DNA from: Propionivibrio soli
GTDB lineage: Bacteria > Pseudomonadota > Gammaproteobacteria > Burkholderiales > Rhodocyclaceae
Assembly (NCBI RefSeq): GCF_025770765.1
Contig: NZ_JANZKY010000002.1
Location: forward strand, 310,001 to 374,000
Reading direction: 5' to 3'
Length of the DNA: 64,000 bases
Under the pieces are notes generated by a model. It saw only the letters and a list, made by a program, of their open reading frames with translations. It had not been told where the DNA came from and made no database searches. Position numbers and translations under genes: made by a program. Positions within the stretch are counted from its first letter, which is position 1. Every line of letters begins with the position of its first letter. Shown piece by piece: positions 15,601-25,571 of the stretch.

Positions 15601-17766
15601 ATGTCCGAGCGCGTCAATGGCCCGAACGCCGATTCCGGTGCCGATGAGGCCTTTTTCATCCTGCGCGACAGCCGCGATTTCTTTCGCGACCGGCTCGTGG
15701 AGATCCTGCGCGACTCCGGTGCCGCGCCTGCTCATGCGATCAAGGCATTCGCCACTGAGATCGAAGAAGCGCACGACGAACTCGCGTCGACGGCACGCCA
15801 GGGGAAGTTCGGCGAGACGGCCGGGCTCACCGCGTCGCGCATCTCACTCGTGGGCAACGATGATCTGGAACTCGAAATCCGCATCGGCGACCTGATCAAT
15901 CGTCTCAAGGACAACGAGAGGATCGACTGCTGGCGGGTACAGCTTCGGTATATGAACCTGTTGCAGCGACCGGGGCTGGACGCAGCGCATACCCCGGTGG
16001 GACTGGAACCGATCAATACCGGGCTCTGGGTGCTATGCAAAAATACCGGCTACGGTCTGGAAAGGAATCTCGAGATCCTCGCGCGGATCGAAGAATGGTT
16101 GCAGCTGCGCCTTCCCGATCTCTACGCCGATCTCAATACGATGCTTGAGCAGCGGAGCGTCGAGCCGGCGCAAGCCCGTATCGTGCAACGCCCGGGAACC
16201 CCGACTTCACCCACGTCGGCGAGCGTTGCCGCAGAACGTTTCGGCACGGTAGAAAGCCCTTTCGCACAGCCGCCGACCGGTTCCCATGCCACAGTCAACC
16301 GCGCCGCCTTGCCCGACGATCCGCTGGCCGCGTTGCGCCAAAACGTTCTGCAGGGAACGAGCGGTCGGGAGGTGCTGGGTGCTGACTTCATTCTCGATGA
16401 CAGCTTCCTCGCGCCGTCATCGCGGCGTTCGGACAATCCGCTGATGAACGCGTCGGCCGCCGTGATGCTCAGTCACATCGGCCAACGTCTGGCGCACCTT
16501 GAGCAGCAAAAGACAGCCGGCAAACCGACACCAGAGGCGCCCGGCGAGCCGCCAAAGGCGATCAAGGCCAAGGATCTCGATCTGCCTTTGGGGCGCCCGG
16601 CCGCGATTGCCGTAGATACGCTGGCGCTGGTGTTCGAAGCGATCTTTGCCCATCCGGACCTGCCGGGTGCAATAAAGCAGATCATCGGCCGCCTTCAGCC
16701 AGTTCTGCTCAAGGCATCGATCGCCGATCCCGCCCTGTTTACGGACACGGGACATCCTTTACGGCGACTGATCAATGGCCTCGCGCGCGCCGCTATCGGG
16801 CTGGGGAAAGACGCCGCACCTGAGCACCCGGTTTGCCAGCGCTTGGCGACGCTCGTTGAGAACGTCCGCCAAGATACCGCCGGCGGAAGCGTCGACATCA
16901 CCGTACGCCTTGATGAGCTAACGTCTTTCATCGCCGAGCGTGACCACTCGGTGCGGGCCGCGGCAAAACCCTATGCGCAGCTTGTCGTCGCACACGAGGC
17001 GCCTCTGGCCGCAGAGGCGTTCGCGCAGGACTGGCTTGACCGCCTGCTCGTGCGACCCATGCCCGACGCCGTCCGGGAGTTCCTCTCGACACACTGGCTA
17101 CGCGCGATGCGGCGCGCCTATCTGGAGGGCGGCCGATCGGGCCAGCGCTGGAAAGACAACGATCTGTCAATTCGAGAACTGCTCTGGAGCATCGAACCGA
17201 AGGCGACCGCGGAAGAACGCACACGCTTGATGAGCCTGATACCGGCATTGATCAAGCGAATCAACACCGCACTGGACGATGCCCAAGTGTCGGCAGCGGA
17301 GCGGAAGCCTTTCCTTGATGCCTGCTTTGAACTGCAAACGGCGGCGATGCGTAATCGCCCGCTGGACCTTTCGCCGCTCTTCCCGGAGCGCACAAGAGCG
17401 GTTGGGGCTGCTGGGCCGGGAGAGCGGACGGATGCGGAAGTCCTCGAGCGCGGCGGCACGCTAGTGCAATATCTCGGCGCCGCCCGCACCGCGGCGCCCA
17501 ATTGGCAAGGTAGCGGGAAGTCCGAAAAAGACGGAGTCTGGATCGAGTTCTCATTGGACGGCGATCGCCTCTGCGGCTGCCGTTGCTGGCAAGGACCGCC
17601 ATGGGGAACCGTGCTGTTGTTCAACCCCGACTGGGGATTTGCGGTGGCGCTGGCTCCAGCGGCCCTGGACAAGCAGTTGGGAGCGGGAAATGCACGCGCC
17701 GTTTCAGGAATTGCCCTATTCGATGTCGCGGCGGAATCCGCACTCAGTGGACGCATCCCGCATTGA
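15601..17766 (+). CDS. DUF1631 family protein
   Basis: 721 residues with a GAGGGGA ribosome site. The N-terminus (FRDRLVEILRDSG ... ELEIRIGDLINRLKD ... WRVQLRYMNLL) is characteristic of the DUF1631 family found in Beta- and Gammaproteobacteria. No membrane segment or signal peptide is seen; it looks helical and cytoplasmic. The last 90 residues ('VWIEFSLDGDRLCGCRCW') resemble a small PilZ-like beta module, as in other members, but I cannot confirm that. Function unknown. Confidence 0.8.
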   Translation: MSERVNGPNADSGADEAFFILRDSRDFFRDRLVEILRDSGAAPAHAIKAFATEIEEAHDELASTARQGKFGETAGLTASRISLVGNDDLELEIRIGDLINRLKDNERIDCWRVQLRYMNLLQRPGLDAAHTPVGLEPINTGLWVLCKNTGYGLERNLEILARIEEWLQLRLPDLYADLNTMLEQRSVEPAQARIVQRPGTPTSPTSASVAAERFGTVESPFAQPPTGSHATVNRAALPDDPLAALRQNVLQGTSGREVLGADFILDDSFLAPSSRRSDNPLMNASAAVMLSHIGQRLAHLEQQKTAGKPTPEAPGEPPKAIKAKDLDLPLGRPAAIAVDTLALVFEAIFAHPDLPGAIKQIIGRLQPVLLKASIADPALFTDTGHPLRRLINGLARAAIGLGKDAAPEHPVCQRLATLVENVRQDTAGGSVDITVRLDELTSFIAERDHSVRAAAKPYAQLVVAHEAPLAAEAFAQDWLDRLLVRPMPDAVREFLSTHWLRAMRRAYLEGGRSGQRWKDNDLSIRELLWSIEPKATAEERTRLMSLIPALIKRINTALDDAQVSAAERKPFLDACFELQTAAMRNRPLDLSPLFPERTRAVGAAGPGERTDAEVLERGGTLVQYLGAARTAAPNWQGSGKSEKDGVWIEFSLDGDRLCGCRCWQGPPWGTVLLFNPDWGFAVALAPAALDKQLGAGNARAVSGIALFDVAAESALSGRIPH

Positions 17767-17867
17767 GCCGGTGGTCTTTGCTTCCTGCATCGGCGGTTGA
17801 CCGGCTTAAGCGGCGCGTCAGCCCTTTCCCAAACACCTCCTTCCGCTACGCCTCCCACATAGCGTGT

Positions 17868-17873
17868 ATAATT
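17868..17873 (+). promoter_or_regulatory. -10 box (TATAAT) of rhlE
   Basis: A perfect TATAAT preceded by GTG, about 45 bases before the rhlE ATG; no clear -35. Confidence 0.5.
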
Positions 17874-17918
17874 CGCCCTCTATGCCATTGATTCACAATT
17901 TATTTGCAGGCGACGCCG

Positions 17919-19379
17919 ATGCGTTTTGATGAACTCGGGCTCGCCCCCGAGCTGCTCCGAGCTGTTTCCGACCAGGGCTACCTGGAACCCACCCCGATTC
18001 AGGCGCAAGCCATTCCCATCGTTCTCGCCGGCCAGGATTTAATGGGCGGTGCTCAGACCGGCACCGGGAAGACCGCTGCCTTCACCTTGCCCCTGCTTCA
18101 GCGCATTCTGCCGCTGGCGAGCCCCAGCCCGTCGCCGGCGCGGCACCCGGTACGCGTCTTGATGCTCGCGCCGACGCGCGAACTTGCGATCCAGGTGTAC
18201 GAATCGGTCAAGGCCTACAGCAAGTACGTTCCCATCCGTTCGCTTTGCGCTTACGGCGGCGTCGACATCAAACCGCAAATCGATGAAATCCGCCTGGGCG
18301 TCGAAGTGTTGGTCGCCACACCGGGCCGGCTGCTCGACCTCGTCGAGCAAAAGTGCCTCAACTTCGGCAGCGTGCAGGCGCTGGTACTTGACGAAGCCGA
18401 CCGCATGCTCGACATGGGGTTCATGCCCGATGTCACCCGCATCATCAACTTGCTCCCAAAGCAGCGGCAGAGCCTCCTGTTCTCAGCTACTTTTTCGGAC
18501 GAAATCAAGCGTCTGGCCGATCGCATGCTCCAGTCGCCCGTGCTGATCGAGGTCGCGAAACGCAACACGGTGTCCGAGACGATCACTCACCGTGTGCATC
18601 CAGTCTCTGCGGACGCCAAGAAAGCGCTGCTTGTCCGCCTGCTCAAATCATCCGAGTTCAACCAAGTGTTGGTCTTCACGCGCACGAAGATCGAAACAAA
18701 CCGCTTGGCACGCGAACTGCAGCGAGCAGGGGTCGCAGCGGACTCGATTCATGGCGACAAGAGCCAACTCGACCGCTTGAAGGCGTTGGAGGCATTCAAA
18801 GACGGCAGCGTGCTCGTCCTCGTCGCGACCGACGTCGCTGCGCGCGGTCTAGACATCGACGACCTGCCGCACGTGATCAACTTCGAGCTTCCGCATACGC
18901 CCGAAGACTACATTCACCGTATTGGCCGAACGGGTCGCGCCGGAAAACACGGGACGGCGATTTCGCTGGTTTCAGCGGCCGAGATCCCCTACCTGGTCGA
19001 AATCGAGAAGCTGATCAAGAAGCCGATTGAGCAGGTGGCGATTCCGGGTTTTGAACCCGAGTACGACTACGAATACCCGCCAAGCGGCCGTCGCGGCCAT
19101 CATCGCCGCCCGCCCAGCGCCCCAGTTTCGGTGGCCGTCGCCGCGAAGCCTCGACGGGAACGTGTGCCGGGAAGCAAGAGTACCGGTAGCGGCCGTGCCA
19201 GCCACATCGCGCCAGACGGCTTCGATTTCAATAAACCGTACGAAAGCCCTGAGCCGCATCCGGTGGCGTCACCGGTGGATGCGGAAAAAGCGCAAGTGAT
19301 GGCACACCTGGAGCATCCGCACAAACCGCGGCGAGTCGTCGCGGCTCTTCTCGGCGGACTCGGGCGGAAGCCTGCGTAG
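17919..19379 (+). CDS. rhlE: ATP-dependent RNA helicase, DEAD-box, RhlE type
   Basis: 486 residues. Helicase core motifs in order: Q motif 'TPIQAQAIP', Walker A 'AQTGTGKTAAF', 'PTRELA', 'TPGRLLD', DEAD box 'VLDEADRMLDMGF', 'SATF', then domain 2 with 'VATDVAARGLDID' and 'HRIGRTGRAG'. The C-terminal 110 residues are basic and rich in Arg, Pro and Ser, as expected for RhlE tails that bind RNA. It likely acts in RNA turnover or ribosome assembly. The start is ATG with AGG ten bases upstream; a TTG five codons earlier is also open. A good TATAAT precedes it. Confidence 0.92.
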   Translation: MRFDELGLAPELLRAVSDQGYLEPTPIQAQAIPIVLAGQDLMGGAQTGTGKTAAFTLPLLQRILPLASPSPSPARHPVRVLMLAPTRELAIQVYESVKAYSKYVPIRSLCAYGGVDIKPQIDEIRLGVEVLVATPGRLLDLVEQKCLNFGSVQALVLDEADRMLDMGFMPDVTRIINLLPKQRQSLLFSATFSDEIKRLADRMLQSPVLIEVAKRNTVSETITHRVHPVSADAKKALLVRLLKSSEFNQVLVFTRTKIETNRLARELQRAGVAADSIHGDKSQLDRLKALEAFKDGSVLVLVATDVAARGLDIDDLPHVINFELPHTPEDYIHRIGRTGRAGKHGTAISLVSAAEIPYLVEIEKLIKKPIEQVAIPGFEPEYDYEYPPSGRRGHHRRPPSAPVSVAVAAKPRRERVPGSKSTGSGRASHIAPDGFDFNKPYESPEPHPVASPVDAEKAQVMAHLEHPHKPRRVVAALLGGLGRKPA

Positions 19380-19440
19380 GCGAGGGGTCACCCGCGAGAA
19401 CGCCCGGGGTTGAGGCGACATTCGTGTAAGCTGACTCAAC

Positions 19441-19473
19441 GAAAAAAACGCTTCAGCCAGGTGGCTGCTGAGA
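19441..19473 (-). terminator. probable intrinsic terminator of the PP2C phosphatase gene
   Basis: On the minus strand a CAGCC-ACCT-GGCTG hairpin is followed by AAGCG and seven T's, ten bases after the stop. Confidence 0.55.
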
Positions 19474-19482
19474 GTCAGTACC

Positions 19483-20262
19483 CTAACGCGCAACAGCGGG
19501 ATGCGCTTTTTTCTCCGGCACGTCGACGAACTTCAGGATCGCCAGCGAAAGGTTATCGCCCTCGCCTTGAGCGCGCGTCCGCGCGCGCTCAATCAGTATC
19601 TCCGACGCTTCCCTGGCCGACGACGCCGCGATGATGGCGGCTAGCTCGGAGGCATCGAAGTAGGCCCAAAGTCCGTCAGAACACAGCAGAAAAGCGTCGC
19701 CTGCGCGTAGCTCTTCGGCTTCCGCAAAATCGATGCGCGGCGCGTCGACACCGCCGAGCGACGTCAGCAGGATATTGCGGTTGGGATGCACCAGCGCCTG
19801 CTCGGGGGTGATCTTCTTTTTTGCGACGAGTTGCTCGACGTAAGAGTGGTCGGCCGTACGCGAGAGTAGCTGATCACCCCGGAAATGATAAAGCCGGCTA
19901 TCGCCACAGTGCGCCCAGGTGACCCGCCCCGGCTGCAGGAGCAGCATGACCGCCGTGCTGTGCGGGTCCTTTTCATTGATAAAGCGCGATGCCTTGATGA
20001 GGATATGCGCCTCGGTCAGGCTGGACTGGAGCATTTCGTGCGGCGACTCAGTGCGCGCCGAAAATTGTCCAAGACAAGTACGCGCCGTGTGGATGACCTG
20101 CTCTGCAGCAAGCGCCCCCCCTTCGTGCCCCCCCATACCGTCGGCGACCACCGCCAGAGCAACGCCACCGCCTCTGGGATGAGGCATCAAGGCGACGCGG
20201 TCCTGCTGTTCCTTGCGATCCCCCTGATGCTGGGCAACGCAGGCGTCTATCATGATCGACAT
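19483..20262 (-). CDS. PP2C-family serine/threonine protein phosphatase
   Basis: 259 residues. Metal-dependent phosphatase with the PPM motifs: N-terminal 'DRKEQQDR' (first Asp ligand), 'VADGMGGHEGG' near residue 40, 'AHCGDSRLYHFR' near 118, 'LCSDGLWAYF' near 195 and 'GEGDNLSLAIL' near the end. No extra domains, so it is a stand-alone soluble enzyme of the Stp/PrpC type. A partner kinase is not in the window. GGGGAG lies upstream of the ATG. It follows the HDOD gene by 72 bases on the same strand. Confidence 0.88.
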   Translation of the reverse strand: MSIMIDACVAQHQGDRKEQQDRVALMPHPRGGGVALAVVADGMGGHEGGALAAEQVIHTARTCLGQFSARTESPHEMLQSSLTEAHILIKASRFINEKDPHSTAVMLLLQPGRVTWAHCGDSRLYHFRGDQLLSRTADHSYVEQLVAKKKITPEQALVHPNRNILLTSLGGVDAPRIDFAEAEELRAGDAFLLCSDGLWAYFDASELAAIIAASSAREASEILIERARTRAQGEGDNLSLAILKFVDVPEKKAHPAVAR

Positions 20263-20334
20263 TATGCTGACTCTCCCCGGAAGAGGAGGATACCATGTTT
20301 GTTTTACGGTTATGCCGGCTGCTTGCCCGGCGAA

Positions 20335-21228
20335 TCAGACGCCAGCGGCTGCCGGCGCAGCGTTGTGGTAACGGTCAAGTACGATATCGGTGAGCTCCGG
20401 CAAGGTATCTTCCCCTAGCCCTAACTCGTCCAGCACGTCCTCCTGCACACCGGTCCAGTCCGGGGTGTCCATATGCTGGTCGATGTAGTAGAAGCGGATC
20501 GCTAACTGGAGAATCGCCACCATGGTACGCGCCGCATGGTGCCCGATGCCGGCAATGTCGTGGTGGTAGCGGATCGCATCGCAAATGAAATCGGGAAGTC
20601 GCCAGTGCTTGCCCACCAGATAGCCCACCACGCAATGGTCGGCATTGAACCTTGCGTCCTCTTCCGCGAGGTCAATCCAGCGACCGGGTTCTTCAAGGCG
20701 CATATCCTTGCAGTACGTGGAGAACCGCTGCATCAACACCGGCACGCCGCAGTCGTGAAAAATGCCAGCAAGGCATGCCTGATCGGGAAAGATATTACAT
20801 ACGGCGACACGCTCCTCGGCGATCAGCATCGCGAGTTCCGATATTGCCTGCGAACGTACCCAGAAGGCCTCGAACGCCTTGCGGTTTTGCTTCGGCGGCA
20901 ACGCCGAGGAAAGCGCAATGGCACGTACCAGATTCCCCGTCTGGTGCAACCCGACGGCCTGAACGATATGTTCCAGCGACACAAAGGGCTGGAAGCGCTT
21001 GAATACAGCGCTCTGCACGATCTTGAAGAGCATCGCAACAATGCCCGGATCCTGCGAAATGATGCGCGCGATGGCGCGTACGTCGGAAACGCCTGCAGCG
21101 AGGGCTTCCTGAAGTTGGGTCAACACGCGCCGCTGTGCCGGGATCGTGACGCCCTTTTCGATGAGGCGTTTGATCTTCTTGCACTCCTCATCGTCGAGGT
21201 GTGACAGCAACGACTTGTCGAATGCCAT
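20335..21228 (-). CDS. HDOD domain protein
   Basis: 297 residues with one HDOD domain at about 25-230: 'ISQDPGIVAMLFKIVQSAVF', then 'LEHIVQAVGLHQTGNLVRAI', then 'CLAGIFHDCGVPVLMQ' and 'HHDIAG'. HDOD is a catalytically variable relative of HD phosphohydrolases used in signalling and in cell-cycle or cyclic-di-GMP circuits. No REC, EAL or GGDEF domain is attached. It lies upstream of the PP2C gene on the same strand and may be expressed with it. Confidence 0.8.
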   Translation of the reverse strand: MAFDKSLLSHLDDEECKKIKRLIEKGVTIPAQRRVLTQLQEALAAGVSDVRAIARIISQDPGIVAMLFKIVQSAVFKRFQPFVSLEHIVQAVGLHQTGNLVRAIALSSALPPKQNRKAFEAFWVRSQAISELAMLIAEERVAVCNIFPDQACLAGIFHDCGVPVLMQRFSTYCKDMRLEEPGRWIDLAEEDARFNADHCVVGYLVGKHWRLPDFICDAIRYHHDIAGIGHHAARTMVAILQLAIRFYYIDQHMDTPDWTGVQEDVLDELGLGEDTLPELTDIVLDRYHNAAPAAAGV

Positions 21229-21293
21229 TTTCCGTCCGGCTGATAGTTGCGGGCTCCACCTGGACCCTATCCGGCGGGCGACCTTCCTTCCGA

Positions 21294-21299
21294 TATAAT
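21294..21299 (+). promoter_or_regulatory. -10 box (TATAAT) of the cobalamin adenosyltransferase gene
   Basis: A perfect TATAAT 36 bases before the ATG; the -35 region is poorly conserved. Confidence 0.45.
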
Positions 21300-21335
21300 C
21301 GTCCGCTCGCCGGTTATTTTGTCAGGAATTCACGC

Positions 21336-21896
21336 ATGGGAAATCGTCTATCCAAGATCGTCACACGCACCGGCGATGCCGGCACCACTGGACTCGGCGA
21401 CGGCTCGCGCGTAGCCAAGGATTGCTCCCGTATCGAGGCGATCGGCGAGGTCGATGAGCTGAATTCAAGCCTTGGCGTCGTGCTTGCCGAAAGTATCCCG
21501 GACGATGTTCGAGATGCGTTGACCGAGATTCAGCACGACCTTTTCGATTTGGGTGGCGAGCTTTGTATCCCGGGCGCAACGGCCATCCTCGAGGCGCATA
21601 TCCAGCGTATCGAGGAGCGGGTTAATCACTTCAACGACCAATTGACGCCGCTCAAGGAGTTCATCCTGCCGGGAGGTACGCGCGCCGCGGCGCTGGCCCA
21701 CATGTCGCGCGCGATCTGTCGGCGAGTCGAGCGGCAGGTGATCCGGCTGGCGAACGAGGAGGCTGTTTCAGAGCATGTGCGCAAATATCTCAACCGACTG
21801 TCGGACCTGCTCTTCGTTCTCGGACGCACATTGAACACCGCGGGTGGCGGCGGTGATGTCTTATGGAAGCCACGTCGCAACGAAGCGAAATCGTGA
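21336..21896 (+). CDS. pduO: PduO-type ATP:cob(I)alamin adenosyltransferase
   Basis: 186 residues. Transfers the adenosyl group of ATP to cob(I)alamin, making coenzyme B12 in the cytoplasm. The N-terminal ATP site 'KIVTRTGDAGTTGLGDGSRV' (two parts) and 'IEAIGEVDELNS' near residue 35 identify the PduO family, as does the helical end 'LNRLSDLLFVLGRTLN'. The start is chosen at the ATG with AGGA 10 bases upstream; the frame is open 45 codons further, into the promoter and the HDOD start. No other B12 gene is nearby. Confidence 0.92.
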   Translation: MGNRLSKIVTRTGDAGTTGLGDGSRVAKDCSRIEAIGEVDELNSSLGVVLAESIPDDVRDALTEIQHDLFDLGGELCIPGATAILEAHIQRIEERVNHFNDQLTPLKEFILPGGTRAAALAHMSRAICRRVERQVIRLANEEAVSEHVRKYLNRLSDLLFVLGRTLNTAGGGGDVLWKPRRNEAKS

Positions 21897-22064
21897 TCGA
21901 CGGAGGGGAGACGGCACCGCGTCGCCTCCCAATGCACAACTCGAAACACAGAGCACCAAAGGAGCCCTTTCAGGACACGGTCAGGCGGTAACGGCAGGAA
22001 CATCGCTGGCTCGCGGCTCAACCACCGCCACAACCGCCGACCGGCAAGAACGAAAGCGACTCGC

Positions 22065-23144
22065 TTACTGCTCGGCTCTCGTAAGTCGCCGCGCCCGAAC
22101 GCCCTCGGCGAGGATTTCGAGGACGGTCAGCGAATCTTCCCAGCCCAGGCAAGCGTCGGTGATGCTCTTGCCATACTCAAGCGGTTTTCCGGGCACCAGA
22201 TTCTGCCGTCCTTCGACGAGGTGCGATTCCACCATCACACCGACGATGCGGTCTTCGCCTGCCGTGAGCTGAGCCGAGACATCACGAGCGACTTCGATTT
22301 GACGTTTGAATTCCTTGCTGCTGTTGGCATGCGAAAGATCGATCATCAGGCGCGCCGCGAGCGCCGCGTCCGCAATCTCGCGTGCCGCCGCGGCGACGTG
22401 TGCGGCATCATAGTTGGGTCCGCGCCCGCCACGCAGGATCACGTGACAATCCTCGTTGCCCGCCGTGGACACGATCGCCGAATGGCCGGCTTTGGTAACG
22501 GAAAGGAAGTGGTGCGGAGACTGCGCCGCGCGGATCGCGTCGATCGCAATCCGTACGTTGCCGTCTGTGCCGTTCTTGAACCCGACGGGACAGGACAAGC
22601 CGGAAGCCAACTCGCGGTGGACCTGCGACTCCGTCGTCCGAGCGCCGATCGCTCCCCAGGCGATAAGGTCCGCCGTGTATTGCGGGGTGATCGTATCGAG
22701 GAACTCGGTCGCGCACGGCAAGCCGATTTCGTTGATCTCAAGCAACAAGCCACGCGCCAGCCGCAGCCCTTCGTTGATGCGATAGCTGCTGTCCAGGCGC
22801 GGATCGTTGATCAGCCCTTTCCATCCGACAGTCGTACGCGGCTTCTCGAAATAGACCCGCATGACGAGCAGAAGATCCTTCTCGAATCGCGCCGTTTCCT
22901 CTCGCAGGCGCTTTGCATAATCCAGCGCGACATCCACGTCGTGAATCGAGCACGGCCCGATGACTACAAGCAACCGGTCGTCGGCACCATGAAGAATCCG
23001 GTGTATCGCCTGCCGTGCGTTGAATGTCGTCTGCGCGGCTTGCGGACTCGCCGGAAACTCGCGAAACACATGCACGGGAGGTACGACTTCCTTGATCTCC
23101 TTGATGCGAACGTCGTCGGTATTCGGCTTGTTTAGCAACGTCAT
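22065..23144 (-). CDS. aroG: 3-deoxy-7-phosphoheptulonate synthase, class I
   Basis: 359 residues. First enzyme of the shikimate pathway: PEP plus erythrose 4-phosphate to DAHP. AroG/F/H hallmarks: 'LLVVIGPCSIHD' near residue 60, 'RVYFEKPRTTVGWKGL' near 94, 'GFKNGTDGN' near 195, and 'HVILRGGRGPNYD' near 235. The start has GGAAGGA five bases upstream; the frame opens 28 codons further without one. A TAGAAT at 23189-23194 (minus) may be its -10. Which aromatic amino acid inhibits it cannot be judged. Confidence 0.95.
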   Translation of the reverse strand: MTLLNKPNTDDVRIKEIKEVVPPVHVFREFPASPQAAQTTFNARQAIHRILHGADDRLLVVIGPCSIHDVDVALDYAKRLREETARFEKDLLLVMRVYFEKPRTTVGWKGLINDPRLDSSYRINEGLRLARGLLLEINEIGLPCATEFLDTITPQYTADLIAWGAIGARTTESQVHRELASGLSCPVGFKNGTDGNVRIAIDAIRAAQSPHHFLSVTKAGHSAIVSTAGNEDCHVILRGGRGPNYDAAHVAAAAREIADAALAARLMIDLSHANSSKEFKRQIEVARDVSAQLTAGEDRIVGVMVESHLVEGRQNLVPGKPLEYGKSITDACLGWEDSLTVLEILAEGVRARRLTRAEQ

Positions 23145-23424
23145 AATCCTTCCGGAACTCTTATCAATCGGCTTGGACAAAGAAATCGATTCTACTTGAA
23201 ACCTATCCATACGTACGTCACCCTTCACGCCACCTCTTTGTGCCAGACGAAACCGTGGAAGTTCATCGATTCGCCTGATAGCGGTGGTTCGGCCGAGCGG
23301 AGCGCCGGGTCGCTATCGCCTCCCTCTGGCAGGCTACACTGAGCGGAGATAAGAGTATCCGTGCCAGGAGTTTCCGGCCCGAAGCAACTTGGGTCGCCGC
23401 ACTGGCACTTACTTGGAGAAAACC

Positions 23425-24000
23425 ATGACTGTGCTGATCCTCGGTTTGTTGGTCTTTCTAGGAACACATTCCGTGCGCATGGTGGCAGGCGAGTGGCGCG
23501 ACCGACAGCTCGCCAGGCGCGGAGAAGGCCCATGGAAAGGGATCTACAGCGTGCTTTCTATCGCCGGCCTGGCGCTCATTGTATGGGGCTACGGCCAGAC
23601 GCGGTCCGCCCCGATCGACCTATGGTATCCGCCGCTATGGACGCGGCACTTTGCGCTCTTGATCATGGTTTTCGCATTCATCATGCTCGTCGCGGCGTAC
23701 GTTCCCGGCAACAGCATCAAGCGGGCGCTCGGCCATCCCATGCTTGCCGGCGTCGTTCTGTGGTCACTGGCACACCTGCTCGCCAACGGGCGCACTGCCG
23801 ACATCATCCTGTTTGGCGCATTCCTCATCTGGTCCGTCGCGGACTACACGGTGTCCCGGGCGCGGGATCGCCGCGCAGGAGTTACCTATCCGGCAGTGAG
23901 CGTGGGCCGCAATGCCGCCGTCGTGTTGGTCGGCTTGACCGCGTGGGGTCTATTCGTCGGCTTCGCACATCGGTGGCTCGTCGGCGTATCGCCGATGTAA
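23425..24000 (+). CDS. nnrU: NnrU family membrane protein
   Basis: 191 residues, ribosome site TTGGAGA. About five or six membrane segments (for example residues 3-16, 36-52, 66-84, 100-118, 125-140, 163-180). The family pattern 'LGTHSVRMV' near the N-terminus and 'LGHPMLAGVVLWSLAHLLANG' mid-protein are typical. NnrU is linked to nitrite/nitric oxide metabolism in denitrifiers but also occurs without denitrification genes; its biochemical role is not settled. No denitrification gene is in the window. Confidence 0.88.
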   Translation: MTVLILGLLVFLGTHSVRMVAGEWRDRQLARRGEGPWKGIYSVLSIAGLALIVWGYGQTRSAPIDLWYPPLWTRHFALLIMVFAFIMLVAAYVPGNSIKRALGHPMLAGVVLWSLAHLLANGRTADIILFGAFLIWSVADYTVSRARDRRAGVTYPAVSVGRNAAVVLVGLTAWGLFVGFAHRWLVGVSPM

Positions 24001-24025
24001 GGCTCGGGCCAGGCATGGCCCCGCC

Positions 24026-25483
24026 CTACGCCGTGCCCCCCACGGTAAGACCGTCGATGCGTAAGGTCGGCTGACCGACGCCGACAGGAACACTCTGACC
24101 ATCCTTGCCACAGGTTCCGACACCCGGATCGAGGCGCACATCGTCGCCGATCATCGAAACGCGCGTCATCGCCTCGGGACCGCTGCCGATCAAGGTGGCC
24201 CCCTTGACCGGATAGGTGAGCTTGCCGTTCTCGATCATGTACGCCTCGGACATCGAGAACACGAATTTGCCGTTCGTTATGTCCACCTGGCCGCCGCCGA
24301 AGTTCACCGCGTAGATGCCTTTCTTGACGGACCGTATGATTTCGTCCGGGCTCTTGTCGCCGGCCAGCATCGTTGTATTCGTCATACGCGGCAAGGGTAA
24401 GTGGGCGAACGATTCGCGCCGCGCATTGCCCGTGGGCGCAACCCCCATCAGCCGGGCATTCAAGCTGTCCTGCATGTACCCGCGCAGAACGCCGTCCTCG
24501 ATCAGAACGGTCCGCTGCGTCGGGTTGCCTTCGTCATCGATATTCAGCGAGCCGCGCCGATGCGCGATCGTGCCGTCGTCCACGACCGTCACACCTCGCG
24601 CCGCCACGCGCTGGCCGACGCGCCCTGCAAAAGTTGAACTGCCCTTGCGATTGAAATCGCCTTCAAGCCCGTGGCCGACCGCTTCATGCAGGAGTATGCC
24701 GGGCCATCCCGGCCCGAGCACGACCGTCATCGTACCTGCCGGCGCAGGCTTGGCCGCCAGGTTGGTCACCGCTTGGTGCACGGCCTCCTTGGCGTACTGA
24801 CGCAGGATGTCGTCGGTGAAATAGCTGTAATCGGTTCGCCCGCCGCCCCCCGCCGATCCCTGCTCGCGCAAACCACCTTCGCTCTCCACTATGACGGTGA
24901 TCGAAATCCGTACGAGAGGCCGAACGTCCGCCGCCAGACGACCATCGCTACCCGCGACGAGAACGACTTCATACTCGCCCGAAATATGCGCCATCACCTG
25001 TGTCACTCGCGAGTCCTCGGCCCGCGCATAGCTCTCGAGCCGCTCGAGGACTTTCACTTTCGCCGTCGCATCGAGCGACGCGAGTGGATCGTTCGGAACG
25101 TAGAGTGCATGGCCTTTCCGTTGCTGCAGCGCTTTCGCGCGAGTGCGTCGGCGCTGCCCCGCGGCGGCGATCGCGCGCACCGCGGAAGCGGCATCGGCGA
25201 GCGCCGGTCGGCTGATATCGTCCGAGTAGGCGAACGCCGTTTTCTCCCCCGAGATAGCGCGCACTCCGACACCTTCGTCAATATTGAAACTGCCCGACTT
25301 GACGATGCCCTCCTCAAGGCTCCAGGCCTCGGAACGGCTGTACTGAAAATAGAGGTCGGCATAATCGACATCATGAGCCATGATCGTTCCGAACACTTTA
25401 TTGAGATCGGCCACGTCGAGACCGTAGGGCGTCAGGAGCGTTTTCTTGGCCTGTAGAAGCAGGGATTGCGATTTGGTGTCCAT
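24026..25483 (-). CDS. tldD: metalloprotease TldD
   Basis: 485 residues (E. coli 481). With TldE/PmbA it forms a zinc protease that degrades unfolded peptides and processes modified peptides such as microcin B17. The zinc site HEAVGH near residues 267-272 is intact, followed by '[10 protein letters not shown]'; the C-terminal ligand region '[12 protein letters not shown]' is also present. TldE is not in the window. It follows the nitrilase and yhdP on the same strand, a conserved proteobacterial order. Confidence 0.95.
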   Translation of the reverse strand: MDTKSQSLLLQAKKTLLTPYGLDVADLNKVFGTIMAHDVDYADLYFQYSRSEAWSLEEGIVKSGSFNIDEGVGVRAISGEKTAFAYSDDISRPALADAASAVRAIAAAGQRRRTRAKALQQRKGHALYVPNDPLASLDATAKVKVLERLESYARAEDSRVTQVMAHISGEYEVVLVAGSDGRLAADVRPLVRISITVIVESEGGLREQGSAGGGGRTDYSYFTDDILRQYAKEAVHQAVTNLAAKPAPAGTMTVVLGPGWPGILLHEAVGHGLEGDFNRKGSSTFAGRVGQRVAARGVTVVDDGTIAHRRGSLNIDDEGNPTQRTVLIEDGVLRGYMQDSLNARLMGVAPTGNARRESFAHLPLPRMTNTTMLAGDKSPDEIIRSVKKGIYAVNFGGGQVDITNGKFVFSMSEAYMIENGKLTYPVKGATLIGSGPEAMTRVSMIGDDVRLDPGVGTCGKDGQSVPVGVGQPTLRIDGLTVGGTA

Positions 25484-25571
25484 TGTATTTCCGGTATCTG
25501 GATATCCAGGTATTGGCTAACGGGAAGGAGGCGGGAGGCGAGGAAATCCTCCTCGTGGTTGCGCTGACCGG

